A stretch of DNA of 37,696 bases from an uncultured Akkermansia sp. (GCA_904501915.1 CAJGCV010000006.1:1-37696), one strand, 5' to 3'. Positions 1-7,417 are shown, numbered from the stretch's first letter. A program made the numbers and translations. The notes: generated by a model not told the origin, from the letters alone.

Positions 1-121
1 AGCTTTGGCGGCAGCTTTGGCGGCAGCTTTGGCGGCAGCTTTGGCGGCAGCTTTGGCGGCAGCTTTGGCGGCAGCTTTGGCGGCAGCTTTGGCGGCAGCT
101 TTGGCGGCAGCTTTGGCGGCA
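1..121. repeat. 12-bp tandem repeat at left contig end
   Basis: Ten near-perfect copies of AGCTTTGGCGGC. On the minus strand they encode the Ala-Ala-Lys-Ala linker of the methyltransferase. The same array forms the right end of the window, so the two ends overlap and the molecule is circular or circularly permuted. No spacers separate the units, so it is not a CRISPR array. Confidence 0.95.
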
Positions 122-849
122 GAAATCAGCAGATGGTCACCGAACAGGGACTTCGGGTGTTTATCCAGGTCGCGGCATATCTCACATTCCTCACGGCTGA
201 CCTGGAAGTGCTGGCCGCCGCCTGCTATGATCTGCATGTCCGAGACGGACAGCAGCTCCTTCGGATAGACGTACAGCGGCAGAGACACCTTCTGGTTCTG
301 GGACTTGCAGCGCTTGATGGCGTCATTCAGCTCCGGAGCGGTGACGGCTACCAGGTCGCCCATTAGGTTCGTGGCAAAGTTCAGGCGTACCACCGCTTTA
401 TTGCTGAACTCGATGCCGGTGTTGATGAACACCGCGGTGCAGTACTTGAACACCGAGCCGATGGTCATGCCCGGACCGAACAGAAAGAACGGGATACGGC
501 GAGAGGTGTAAAACGCCACTATCTTGGTGAAGATGCTGAATGGCGGGTTGTCTATCACCACGCCGTTCTCCGGATACTCGGCGTGCTCGTAGTCGCCGCC
601 AGGGTAGAAGGGTCGCAGTATTACCTTGCCCGTCATGTCATAGACCGAGCCCACATAGTCCACCACGCACTGGTACACATCCTCCGGGGTCCAGCACTCA
701 TCGGTAGTCTTGGGGTTGTACGTGAACTTGGCAATAAAGCTCTCATAATCACGGAAGACGATGGGGTTGGCGCTGCCGTTTGAACGTTTCGGGCGTTTGA
801 CATCGGGCCGCAGCTGGTCGTCGTTGAATATGTTTAATTGTTCACTCAT
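1..849 (-). CDS. Phage DNA methyltransferase (N-terminal part, crosses contig junction)
   Basis: This is the N-terminal part of a predicted SAM-dependent DNA adenine-type methyltransferase, starting at ATG 847-849. Residues about 76-85 carry a PFYPGG motif and residues 99-104 read IDNPPF, the N/D-PP-Y/F catalytic motif of amino-methyltransferases; WTPEDVY near residue 53 is also typical of phage Dam-like proteins. From residue about 244 the frame enters an Ala-Ala-Lys-Ala repeat and runs off position 1. The same frame reappears at the right end (37534-37696), where the repeat closes into a normal C-terminus, so the gene is whole in a circle. It lies downstream of the Gly-X repeat gene across a 309-bp gap. 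Likely role: modification of phage DNA or of replication/host restriction sites; the target sequence is unknown. Homologues are often labelled as ParB-like, but I see no ParB domain. Confidence 0.8.
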   Translation of the reverse strand, partial: MSEQLNIFNDDQLRPDVKRPKRSNGSANPIVFRDYESFIAKFTYNPKTTDECWTPEDVYQCVVDYVGSVYDMTGKVILRPFYPGGDYEHAEYPENGVVIDNPPFSIFTKIVAFYTSRRIPFFLFGPGMTIGSVFKYCTAVFINTGIEFSNKAVVRLNFATNLMGDLVAVTAPELNDAIKRCKSQNQKVSLPLYVYPKELLSVSDMQIIAGGGQHFQVSREECEICRDLDKHPKSLFGDHLLISAAKAAAKAAAKAAAKAAAKAAAKAAAKAAAKAAAKAAAKA

Positions 850-1158
850 TTCTGTCTCTTTATTTTGGTGTTATGGGGTAATGTCACTCACCCCATAACT
901 GCGCCAAGTACCAGGAATGTGGTATTCGGGGTTCATCCGAGGCTCCTTGCGACCGGAAAGGGTAATCAGCCCTGGCCGGCCATTTGCCGCGGCGGGCATC
1001 ACTGCCGGCGTTGGCTTGCTAACTTGAAAAGTTATGAATACTAACCTCCCGCTGGAGGTCGTGAGCGGGTAGGGTTTCAATCCATCCCGCCCCGCCCATT
1101 GCGTGCATCACTGCATGCGCGGGGCTCTCTTGATATTTATTGAAAAGGACACGTAACA
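850..1158 (-). other. Intergenic region with hairpins, no convincing gene
   Basis: This 309-bp gap lies between the Gly-X repeat gene and the methyltransferase. It holds several inverted repeats: an 8-bp perfect stem 871-878/891-898 (TTATGGGG), an imperfect symmetrical stem around 986-1015, and a two-part stem 1089-1095/1119-1125 enclosing 1101-1107/1112-1118. The last two share the same apical loop TCAC closed by CA/TG. A leftward open frame of 69 codons (871-1080) exists but begins with TTG and is best read as incidental. The region may be a structured leader of the methyltransferase mRNA. I see no clear -7 box in it. Confidence 0.45.
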
Positions 1159-1926
1159 TCATATCTCCAGTCTATCCTTCAGCTGGCGGATGACATCGCC
1201 GCCGTAGTCGTGTTCGGTAAGCCCGACGAACTCCGCCACCGTGAAGGTGTCATTGTCAACATCTATCCCGTGATGCCGGCAGAAGTAGCGACGTCCCATG
1301 TCGCAGGATCCGGTTAGTGTGTGGTGCCAGTCGTAGAAGTTGCGCGCAGGATACTTACGGTCACGGTCGGGGTGCTGCTCCAGGAACAGGTCTATCTTAC
1401 GCTCGACGGGCATGCTCTCAAGCTCCTTACTCTGTGCGTCCTGCAAGGCCTCATGCAGGGTGCTGCCGTGTGCAAAGCTGTTGCCCACGCGGGCCACATA
1501 ACACGGCGTCAGGGTGAGGTCATTCTGGACAATATGACCGCAGGCATAATTGCGGTATATGTTGTCAATAAGGGTAGGAAGGCCGTCGATTAAATAGACC
1601 TTCTGGCCGTTGTAGGAGGATACCCCGGAACCGGAACCGGAACCGTCACCGTCACCGTCACCGTAACCGTAACCGTAACCGTAACCGTCACCGTCACCGT
1701 AACCGTCACCGTAACCGTAACCGTAACCGTAACCGTAACCGTCACCGTCACCGGAACCGTAACCGTCACCGTAACCGTCACCGTAACCGGAACCGTAACC
1801 GTCACCGTAACCGTCACCGTAACCGTCACCGGAACCGTCACCGGAACCGTCACCGGAACCGTCACCGGAACCGTCACCGTCCGTTAAAGCGAGAAACTTC
1901 TCTATATCAGACTTCAACGCTTCCAT
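1159..1926 (-). CDS. Gly-X repeat protein, unknown function
   Basis: The predicted 255-aa protein has three parts: a short N-terminal helix (residues 1-15), a low-complexity tract of about 43 Gly-Asp, Gly-Tyr and Gly-Ser dipeptides (about 16-101), and a globular C-terminal domain (about 102-255). The C-terminal domain contains the segments KVYLIDGLPTLI, FYDWHHTLTGSCDMGRRYF and DYGGDVIRQLK, which look like a conserved domain of Bacteroidetes phages and mobile elements. The enzyme or binding role is unknown. The start overlaps the end of the upstream gene by 13 bp, so the two are co-translated. The tract is built from a 6-bp DNA repeat and should vary in length between relatives. Confidence 0.7.
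   Translation of the reverse strand: MEALKSDIEKFLALTDGDGSGDGSGDGSGDGSGDGYGDGYGDGYGSGYGDGYGDGYGSGDGDGYGYGYGYGYGDGYGDGDGYGYGYGYGDGDGDGSGSGSGVSSYNGQKVYLIDGLPTLIDNIYRNYACGHIVQNDLTLTPCYVARVGNSFAHGSTLHEALQDAQSKELESMPVERKIDLFLEQHPDRDRKYPARNFYDWHHTLTGSCDMGRRYFCRHHGIDVDNDTFTVAEFVGLTEHDYGGDVIRQLKDRLEI
1624..1883. repeat. 6-bp tandem repeat (Gly-X tract)
   Basis: About 43 tandem copies of a 6-bp unit. On the coding (minus) strand they read GGT-TAC, GGT-GAC or GGT-TCC, giving Gly-Tyr, Gly-Asp and Gly-Ser. The glycine codon is fixed, and the second codon varies among three types that differ in one or two bases. Unit length is a multiple of three, so slippage changes length without breaking the frame. Confidence 0.9.
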
Positions 1927-2222
1927 TCCTTTACGGCTTCAATGTTCTCAATAGCCTTCTCGGTGCATGGGATGATCTCAATAACATCCAGCAGTGAGAT
2001 AGACTTCACTCGCACTGTGAACTTACAATTTGCGGGATTTGTCACTCCTTCCGCGGCCAGTTGGTGCAGACTGGCCGCTCCATCCCAGTACCATATACGG
2101 CGGCAGTCGGTCAGCGTCACCTCCTTGCCTTCTTTCTCACTCAGCGTCCCGTAGAACACGCCGGCATTGGTGCAGCGTACAATCACACGCTTGCCGATAA
2201 TCTTTTCAATTGATTTTAACAT
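1914..2222 (-). CDS. Hypothetical protein, small beta-rich
   Basis: This 102-aa protein is the first gene after the promoter and leader at 2253-2343. It begins MLKSIEKIIGKRVIVRCTNAG and alternates charged and hydrophobic residues as expected for a small beta-barrel; the segments IGKRVIVR and GVFYGTLSEKEGKEVTLTDCRRIWYW are reminiscent of Sm-like or KOW-like folds. That fold is only a guess and the function is unknown. A cysteine pair (C17, C40) is present. Its end overlaps the Gly-X repeat gene by 13 bp, so the two probably form one transcript that may continue into the methyltransferase. Confidence 0.65.
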   Translation of the reverse strand: MLKSIEKIIGKRVIVRCTNAGVFYGTLSEKEGKEVTLTDCRRIWYWDGAASLHQLAAEGVTNPANCKFTVRVKSISLLDVIEIIPCTEKAIENIEAVKEWKR

Positions 2223-2252
2223 GATTTTAAAAAGTAATGGAGGCCGTTTCGT

Positions 2253-2291
2253 TCAGGAGTTTGCCCCCGCCTGAAGTACTCTGGTCTCCAT
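2253..2291 (-). other. Candidate leader peptide and hairpin upstream of 2222
   Basis: Between the predicted transcription start (about 2328) and the gene starting at 2222 is a leader of about 105 nt. It contains a 12-codon open frame, METRVLQAGANS, whose stop codon falls in the left arm of a 6-bp stem (TTCAGG 2252-2257 / CCTGAA 2270-2275). A second small stem, CCCCG/CGGGG, lies near 2304-2320. A tiny ORF ending inside a hairpin is compatible with translation-coupled attenuation or start-site control, but this is inference only. Confidence 0.35.
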
Positions 2292-2335
2292 GTTATTTAT
2301 TCATCCCCGGGGCAACGGGGTACCATATTCCTTTG

Positions 2336-2343
2336 CAAATATA
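2336..2343 (-). promoter_or_regulatory. -7 box of leftward promoter (TATATTTG)
   Basis: The minus strand reads TATATTTGC, a full match to the Bacteroidetes primary-sigma -7 consensus TAnnTTTG. It sits in an AT-rich intergenic stretch (2345-2369) just downstream of the PcfJ-like gene. The -33 TTG is not clearly present at the usual distance. The promoter would drive 1914-2222, 1159-1926 and perhaps the methyltransferase. Confidence 0.6.
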
Positions 2344-2369
2344 GTCAATATTCGGTAATGTAGTAACTT

Positions 2370-3731
2370 TTATATATTATTTTTTTGACATTCAATTACT
2401 TTTCCCGCATTCAGCCGCATGATCTCCGGCAGCAGAGCCTTCACGGCCTGTTCTATCTCCCGATGCCTGGGGCTTGGATGGTTGGCGAACCCGCGGCATT
2501 GTACCACCGTCATCTGGTCCAGGTTCACCTCCGCCGTCTCCAGCCTGTTGTCCTGGTTATCCCTGATGCTCAGTATCAGGCTGTCCAGCTTACCCGTGTA
2601 GGTACCTACGCAGTGGTGCATGGCCTCTCCCTCATCCAGCAGTTCCGGGGCTGTCAGCAGCGGACGGATACTCATATCGGTCAGGATGCAACAAAGACTG
2701 GCAAAGCGCTCATGCGCCTTGCGGTACCGGGAGTCACGCATGGCCTTCTCGTGGGCTTTTTCCCTACGTCTCCGCTCCTCTATCTTACGCTGCCAGCGGT
2801 CATGTTCTGCGCGCAGGTCTGCCGGGCAGATGTAATGGGGTGAAGTGAGGTCCTTGCCTTCCTCCTCCAGGAACCCCAGCAGGTCAAGCCACAGGCCCAC
2901 ATCATGTATCTTATACCCGTGCCGGTGCGCTATCAACACCTGCTGCCAGCGGCGGGCACCGATGGTGCCGGGATGGGACAGGTAGCCGTTCAGCAGCTCT
3001 ATATCACCCCACTTGGCGAGCGTCTCCATCTTCGGATCCTTCAGCAGACCCAGCAGCACCTCGTACTGCTCGTAGGGCTGTAGGACCTTAAGGGCGGAAG
3101 ACCATCCGTTACGCTTTACAAGGTTTGTCACGCGGTATCTGGGATAGACATGGGCCGCGTCAGCATCGAACATGTCACCAAAGGCATACGAGCCCACGCT
3201 GCTGGCGTTATGCCGCGCGTTAACCATCGGCTCACCGCGGTGCCAGCTCATGTGGAAGGGTGCGCGGCTATATGGTAGTGACATGATGACCTCGTTGCCG
3301 TCATCGTCTATCCACAGCTGGTACCTCTCATCAATGGTGTAATCGGTAGGACGTCCCCAGGTTATCTGCATGGTGCAATGAACAAAGCGTATCACCTGCC
3401 AGCCCTTATATGTGGTGAATATCAGCATGCTCGTGTGGTCCACTCCGGAATAGTTGCGGAAATACTTTACATTCATCATAGCGGCGCAGTCCGGACACTG
3501 GCAGTCCTCCACGCCGACGGCAACAGCCAGGCTGTCACGCCAGTACCTAATAGTGTTAGGCATCTCCTTCCACTCATACCCGCAGCGGGTACACTTACAC
3601 TGACCGCCCATCTTATACAGGACCCACTGTTTCAGCTTACCCTTCAGCCACTCCTTCTGCTGATCCGTCACCGGCGGCAGCTCCCTGTTGAGCTGGAGTA
3701 CCAGCCTGTCTCTCTTGTTACGCGGTTTCAT
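2370..3731 (-). CDS. PcfJ-like protein
   Basis: The 453-aa protein has a zinc-ribbon-like N-terminus (C45, C47, C50 and C77, C79, C82 in CKCTRC and CQCPDC) and a C-terminal PcfJ signature around residues 365-390 (MHHCVGTYTGKLDSLILSIR). PcfJ is named after a gene of the enterococcal conjugative plasmid pCF10; family members are common in phages and mobile elements, and their biochemical role is not established. The start codon overlaps the stop of the PcfK-like gene (ATGA at 3728-3731), matching the usual PcfK-PcfJ pairing. Nucleic-acid binding is plausible because of the zinc ribbon. It ends the replication-region operon. Confidence 0.8.
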   Translation of the reverse strand: MKPRNKRDRLVLQLNRELPPVTDQQKEWLKGKLKQWVLYKMGGQCKCTRCGYEWKEMPNTIRYWRDSLAVAVGVEDCQCPDCAAMMNVKYFRNYSGVDHTSMLIFTTYKGWQVIRFVHCTMQITWGRPTDYTIDERYQLWIDDDGNEVIMSLPYSRAPFHMSWHRGEPMVNARHNASSVGSYAFGDMFDADAAHVYPRYRVTNLVKRNGWSSALKVLQPYEQYEVLLGLLKDPKMETLAKWGDIELLNGYLSHPGTIGARRWQQVLIAHRHGYKIHDVGLWLDLLGFLEEEGKDLTSPHYICPADLRAEHDRWQRKIEERRRREKAHEKAMRDSRYRKAHERFASLCCILTDMSIRPLLTAPELLDEGEAMHHCVGTYTGKLDSLILSIRDNQDNRLETAEVNLDQMTVVQCRGFANHPSPRHREIEQAVKALLPEIMRLNAGKVIECQKNNI

Positions 3732-4159
3732 AGCATCCCGGCAAAAAGGTCATCCATCTGGGCGGGCTGGGCTGCGGCCTTGACGGCTTTCTTCTGACGG
3801 CTGGCCTCCAGCTTGGCCTTCTGTTCTTTCGCGTATTGCTCCACCGCCGCCTTCCGGGCTTTACGCTTCTCAGAGTCGGACAGCTCGATGGCATGGTTCA
3901 CCACCACCGTGCAGCTGCCCTGCGAGCCGGTGACCTTTACGTCCGCCTCATCGTAGTAGTGGAGGGCCTGACCGTAGATCTCCTCATCGGTGTAGCCCTG
4001 ACGTTTCTGGTGCTTGACCCAGCCGCAGATGTAGTTACAGCAGTTGGTGATGCTCTTATCGTCGGCCTTCAGCTTGGCCTCATACTTGGCGCGGAACGCC
4101 TCATCCTCCTTGGCCACACCGTCCAGGTAGGCCTTGATTGTCTTTTCAAATTCAGTCAT
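3728..4159 (-). CDS. PcfK-like protein
   Basis: The 143-aa protein matches the PcfK pattern: an N-terminal helix (KTIKAYLDG), the central segment DDKSITNCCNYICGWV, then YTDEEIYGQALHYYDEADVKV and CTVVVNHAIELSDSEKRKAR. The C-terminal third is lysine/alanine-rich and probably helical. PcfK-like proteins occur beside PcfJ on conjugative elements and phages; the function is unknown. It overlaps the PcfJ-like gene by 4 bp and lies 18 bp downstream of 4178-4918. Family assignment is fairly secure; function is not. Confidence 0.8.
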   Translation of the reverse strand: MTEFEKTIKAYLDGVAKEDEAFRAKYEAKLKADDKSITNCCNYICGWVKHQKRQGYTDEEIYGQALHYYDEADVKVTGSQGSCTVVVNHAIELSDSEKRKARKAAVEQYAKEQKAKLEASRQKKAVKAAAQPAQMDDLFAGML

Positions 4160-4177
4160 GTTGTGTCCTGATTAATG

Positions 4178-4918
4178 TTATTGCAATAATGCGGTTGTCT
4201 TGCTGTAATGGTTCTCCAGCAGGTAGGCGTCCCGCAGGTCGTCTATCTGGGTCTGGATCATGTCATGCGTCAGCCAGCCCCAGCCCTGCTGCTGCTCCTC
4301 CTTGACATATTGCATGGCGCGTTCCATCGCCGCGTCTATCTCGGCTGCCGTGGGGGTGGCTATCTCGCCGCGCTTCAGATAAACCTGGTACACCATGCTG
4401 GCCCAGTGGGGCAGAGAGAAGGCGCGCGGGTCCTTATCCCTTGTATGGTCGAATATGGTCCAGTGCTCCTGGTAGTACTCATACGCCTGCCGGTACTTGG
4501 TCTCGTATGCTTCCAGGTTACGGCTCAATACCGTGCCGTTATTCGGGCGCGTGCGCTCCAGCATACGGTCATGGTCGTCATCCACCACGCGCGTACGTTC
4601 CGGGCACCCGTAAAAGGTGCGGATCCAGAGCATGATGGCCGCACCGGTGACAAAGGTGTCACGTGACAGCTCCCCGCCTATTCCCAGGTTGATGAGCAGC
4701 TCCAGCTCCTTGTCCCTGAGCTTGGGATAGTTGTCGATGATGTAACGGTCCAGGCTTTGGGTGACGCGGTTCATGTTATACTCGCTCATGTTACCCTGGC
4801 CGCGCATGGTCAGGGCCTCGCTGATGACATAGCGAAGCGTGGCGTGACGCTCCGACTCCAGCAGGCTGGCCCACTCAGTACCCCGGGAATAGCACTCCTC
4901 GATCTTCTTTGCGTTCAT
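4178..4918 (-). CDS. Hypothetical protein in replication operon
   Basis: This protein of about 246 aa is read from ATG 4916-4918 (MNAKKIEECYSRGTEW); a longer frame would start only at GTG 4951. It is predicted to be all-helical and has no Walker A motif, so it is not a standard DnaC-type ATPase helicase loader even though it occupies the position where phages often carry one. Its start lies inside the replication initiator gene (44-bp overlap), so the two are translationally linked. A role in loading or priming replication is possible by position only. I do not recognise the family. Confidence 0.65.
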   Translation of the reverse strand: MNAKKIEECYSRGTEWASLLESERHATLRYVISEALTMRGQGNMSEYNMNRVTQSLDRYIIDNYPKLRDKELELLINLGIGGELSRDTFVTGAAIMLWIRTFYGCPERTRVVDDDHDRMLERTRPNNGTVLSRNLEAYETKYRQAYEYYQEHWTIFDHTRDKDPRAFSLPHWASMVYQVYLKRGEIATPTAAEIDAAMERAMQYVKEEQQQGWGWLTHDMIQTQIDDLRDAYLLENHYSKTTALLQ

Positions 4919-5753
4919 AGTTATCCTGTGTTTGATGTGTTGCTCTCTCACGGGCCTCGCGCTCCGCCCTCAGACGCTTCAGCTCCTTCTCGGCCTTCTC
5001 GGTGTATTCCAGTGTGTCCACCATACCGGGTGCAAGGAACCGGCGGGGCGCTGCCGCCTGACGGTTCTGCAGGTACTCTGCACGGAAACCCTGCCAGCTG
5101 TTCTCGGCACAGAGCTGGACTGCCTGGGCGATGGTGATGCCCGCCTTGCCGGCCTCGCGCTCCAGGGCCGCCGCCGCCGAGAGAGTATTACTTGCTTTCT
5201 TGGCTTTTCTCACCTGCAGCCAGTCATTAGCAGTAGCCTCCGGAACATCATGCTCCAGCAGCCATTGTTTGTAATTAAACTTTACAGATTTGGCTGGTTT
5301 TTCTTGCTCGGCAGGCGTTACGCCTATATTTAGTCTATCTTTATTTATATTCTTATATTCTAAAGGTGCGAGGTGAACATTGTTCACCTGGCCAAGTGAA
5401 CTTTGTTCACCTGGGACGTGCATTTTGTTCACCTGGCCAAGTGAACTTTGTTCACCTGGGATAGTGTCATAATAAGTGACACGGTAATAGTTGACATTAT
5501 GCCCTTGCTGGTCTCTGATGGTTGTCTTATCTATCAGCCCACGCTCTACCAGACGGTCGATTATCTTGATGGCTCCTCTTTTGGTAACATTCAAGGCATC
5601 GCCTATAAATTCCAGGGTGCCGCTGAACTGCGACTCGCCGTCATGGCTGAAGCCTGCGATGAGGCCGTAGGCCAGCAGCTCATTGCCTGACAGATGGAGT
5701 TCGCTGATTGCATATCCGGGGATGGTGATCCAGTTGTCGCGCGTCCACTTCAT
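4875..5753 (-). CDS. O-like replication initiator (winged-helix)
   Basis: The 292-aa protein has an N-terminal winged-helix domain (about residues 1-97) with LSGNELLAYGLIAGFS and LEFIGDALNVTKRGAIKIIDRLVERGLI, typical of phage replication initiators. A repetitive linker (99-129) in which GEQSSLGQVN occurs twice is encoded by DNA iterons. The C-terminal domain is helical (about 150-292), contains WLQVRKAKKASNTLSAAAAL, and probably contacts helicase machinery. Carrying the origin inside the initiator gene mirrors lambda O. It would bind its own coding sequence and recruit the host helicase. It is the first gene after a 186-bp gap and overlaps the next gene. Confidence 0.8.
   Translation of the reverse strand: MKWTRDNWITIPGYAISELHLSGNELLAYGLIAGFSHDGESQFSGTLEFIGDALNVTKRGAIKIIDRLVERGLIDKTTIRDQQGHNVNYYRVTYYDTIPGEQSSLGQVNKMHVPGEQSSLGQVNNVHLAPLEYKNINKDRLNIGVTPAEQEKPAKSVKFNYKQWLLEHDVPEATANDWLQVRKAKKASNTLSAAAALEREAGKAGITIAQAVQLCAENSWQGFRAEYLQNRQAAAPRRFLAPGMVDTLEYTEKAEKELKRLRAEREARERATHQTQDNYERKEDRGVLFPGY
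5326..5455. other. Candidate replication origin: four iterons plus AT-rich stretch
   Basis: Four palindromic 15-mers of the form GTGAACWTTGTTCAC lie at 5373-5387, 5396-5410, 5418-5432 (variant GTGCATTTTGTTCAC) and 5441-5455. Their starts are 22-23 bp apart, about two helical turns, separated by CTGG-containing spacers. Directly beside them, 5326-5371 is strongly AT-rich (runs such as TTTATTTATATTC), as expected for an unwinding element. The whole array is inside the initiator gene. The layout is that of a lambda-type origin; activity is inferred. Confidence 0.75.
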
Positions 5754-5939
5754 AGTTGTTAAGTGCGTAAAAAAGAAGGAACCCGTTTCCCAGAAGGGGT
5801 GCCGCCCTACCTGGTACTCTGGATTCCTCTGTTATCCTATCAATACATCCGGCACGATGTCTGTTCAATCTTTCACACCGCTAAGATAGCGTATAAAATG
5901 TTATCTTGTATCGCATTTTTGCAAAAAAGAGTAATCGTA
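5754..5939 (-). promoter_or_regulatory. Intergenic region upstream of replication initiator
   Basis: This 186-bp gap separates the exonuclease stop from the initiator start. It contains a weak -7-like box TATCTTAG (minus strand, 5881-5888; seven of eight to TAnnTTTG) with no convincing -33. It also has a short ACCCC/GGGTT stem near 5790-5812 followed on the minus strand by a T-run (TTCTTTTTTACG), which could be a weak terminator or attenuator. It may let replication genes be transcribed separately from recombination genes. Confidence 0.35.
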
Positions 5940-6659
5940 TTACAATTTGTACGCCGGATAGCTGAGTATTTTGGATTTATCCCACACCTCCCCGTCGCGG
6001 TATGCCTGTAAGAGGTCAGCAACGGCGTCATATCCCTTGAACGGGATAGGGAAGAAGCTCCAGCGGTTATTGGGTATGTCATACCAGTAGGCGTAAAGTT
6101 TTACCGCGTTCCAGGTGCCAAAACCGTTGCGGGCCTCGAACAGGGCCTTATACGTTGACAACTGCCAGCTCAGGTAATCCCCATCCAGCTCGCTGGTGGT
6201 CTTGATGTCCACAAGGATGAGGTCGTAGGATTCGTCACCGGTACGCTCCGCCTCGATGAGGTCCACCTTACTGGCCACATCCTCCTCGTTACTAACCATA
6301 TACTCTGATGCTACGTGCTTCCATGTTTCCACCTTTGTGGTCTGCTGGAACATCTTGAACGACTCCAGAGCTGCCGCCACAACGCCCTCAAACTCCGGAG
6401 CACATACCGGCTGAGGCAGACCGTCCAGATATGCCTGGACTGCCTCATGGATTGCGGTACCACGGTCGGCGGCATGCCTGAGCACCGCCGGGTCGATGTC
6501 GCTGTACTTATCGTAAAATATCACGTTCTTAAGGATGGTCGTCACACCCTGGAGGGTGTCGAAGCCCAGCCAGTACTCATGCACGTCATTGGCGCGGTCC
6601 TCGATGAACTGCACCGGTGACTCATAGAGCTGCTCCCTTATCTCCTCACCTGTTATCAT
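5940..6659 (-). CDS. PD-(D/E)XK exonuclease (recombination)
   Basis: The 239-aa protein has RecB/YqaJ-type nuclease features: RGTAIHE (66-72), the metal-binding aspartate in SKVDLI (D133), DIKTT (151-155, the D-x-K catalytic pair) and the following QLSTY motif (166-170). It would resect linear double-stranded DNA, leaving 3' tails for the annealing protein encoded just upstream. The two genes overlap by 4 bp (ATGA 6656-6659), the classic exonuclease/annealase arrangement of phage recombination modules. It may also act in concatemer formation during replication. The family call is based on motif spacing. Confidence 0.85.
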   Translation of the reverse strand: MITGEEIREQLYESPVQFIEDRANDVHEYWLGFDTLQGVTTILKNVIFYDKYSDIDPAVLRHAADRGTAIHEAVQAYLDGLPQPVCAPEFEGVVAAALESFKMFQQTTKVETWKHVASEYMVSNEEDVASKVDLIEAERTGDESYDLILVDIKTTSELDGDYLSWQLSTYKALFEARNGFGTWNAVKLYAYWYDIPNNRWSFFPIPFKGYDAVADLLQAYRDGEVWDKSKILSYPAYKL

Positions 6660-7417
6660 GATGCCTGCTGTCTCTTGATTTCGGCCTGGCGGTTGATGCC
6701 GGCGTTAAGAAATGTTGTGTTGTTCAGAAACTGGGGCCACAGCGCGCGTACACGTGTGAGGTCCTGCAGTGTGCTGGCTGCGGCGATGTCCGCCAGGGCC
6801 TGATCCAGCTCGGATCGGTTATCGTCACCCTTCTGTTTGATGACAACCGGCTGCTGGGGTTGGGGAGCTTGTGCCGGTGCCTGCTGATAGGACTGGCGGC
6901 CCTGCTGACGGTTGAGGTCTATCTCCTGCTTGGGTTCCAGATCCGCGGTGGGTATCAGGAACATCTGGGACAGCACAGACTTCAAGGCGAAGCTCTTGGC
7001 CTTGTACGGTCCTTTGTCAGCCATGTCCTGACCCTCGCCCCAGCCGTCTGCCGTCACCACGCTGCCGTCCCGGGTGCTCATGAAGGTGAACTCCATGTGT
7101 ATGAGGGTACGGTGCATGACGCGGGCTTTGCCTTCACGGTCCGGAGCCATCGGCAGCTCGGAGGTCTGGAACTCCAGCTCACGCGGTATTATCACGATGC
7201 CGGCATCGGCAAAGAGACCATGCAGCGCGTTCATGATGTCATCCACGCCGCGGTACCTGAACTTCTGCTGCTCGTTGTATTGTGACTTATCAATAGCGGT
7301 CACGGCTCTCATGACCTCGCCCATGCTGCGGTGTATCGCCAGTCCCTGGGATTCATCCGGCAGTGTCACTATCTGACCGCCGTCCTGTTCGGTTTTCTTT
7401 TCGGTTTTTGTGTCCAT
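6656..7417 (-). CDS. Erf-family single-strand annealing protein
   Basis: The predicted 253-aa protein carries the Erf core: IHRSMGEVMRAVTAIDKSQ, FRYRGVDDIMNALHGLFADAGI, the beta-rich RVMHRTLIHMEFTFMSTRDGS, and the motif DKGPYKAKSFALKSVLSQMFLIPT. A Gln/Pro-rich linker follows, then a C-terminal helical part. I chose ATG 7415-7417 (MDTKTEKK) because it is preceded by an A-rich TTTAACACATAAAACAG leader like those of other genes here. The frame is open to ATG 7496-7498, which overlaps the previous stop as ATGA, so a 27-residue longer form is possible. It anneals complementary strands exposed by the downstream exonuclease. Confidence 0.85.
   Translation of the reverse strand: MDTKTEKKTEQDGGQIVTLPDESQGLAIHRSMGEVMRAVTAIDKSQYNEQQKFRYRGVDDIMNALHGLFADAGIVIIPRELEFQTSELPMAPDREGKARVMHRTLIHMEFTFMSTRDGSVVTADGWGEGQDMADKGPYKAKSFALKSVLSQMFLIPTADLEPKQEIDLNRQQGRQSYQQAPAQAPQPQQPVVIKQKGDDNRSELDQALADIAAASTLQDLTRVRALWPQFLNNTTFLNAGINRQAEIKRQQAS

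Noticed and set aside
1..121. Repeat arrays at the ends and at 1624-1883 as CRISPR arrays
   Set aside because: Units are 12 or 6 bp, directly tandem, in frame within genes, and have no spacers; no cas genes are present.
871..1080. 69-codon minus-strand frame as a gene
   Set aside because: It starts with TTG, covers several hairpins and has no recognisable domain; I keep it only as a possibility within the gap description.
1060..1085. GGATTGAAAC on the minus strand as a CRISPR repeat end
   Set aside because: It occurs once, without repetition or spacers.
1590..1877. Valine-Threonine repeat frame on the minus strand
   Set aside because: It is the +1-frame shadow of the Gly-X repeat gene.
2370..4159. 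PcfJ/PcfK as evidence of an integrative conjugative element
   Set aside because: Terminase, portal, tape measure and lysis genes are all present and no relaxase or type IV secretion genes are seen; these two families are also common in phages.
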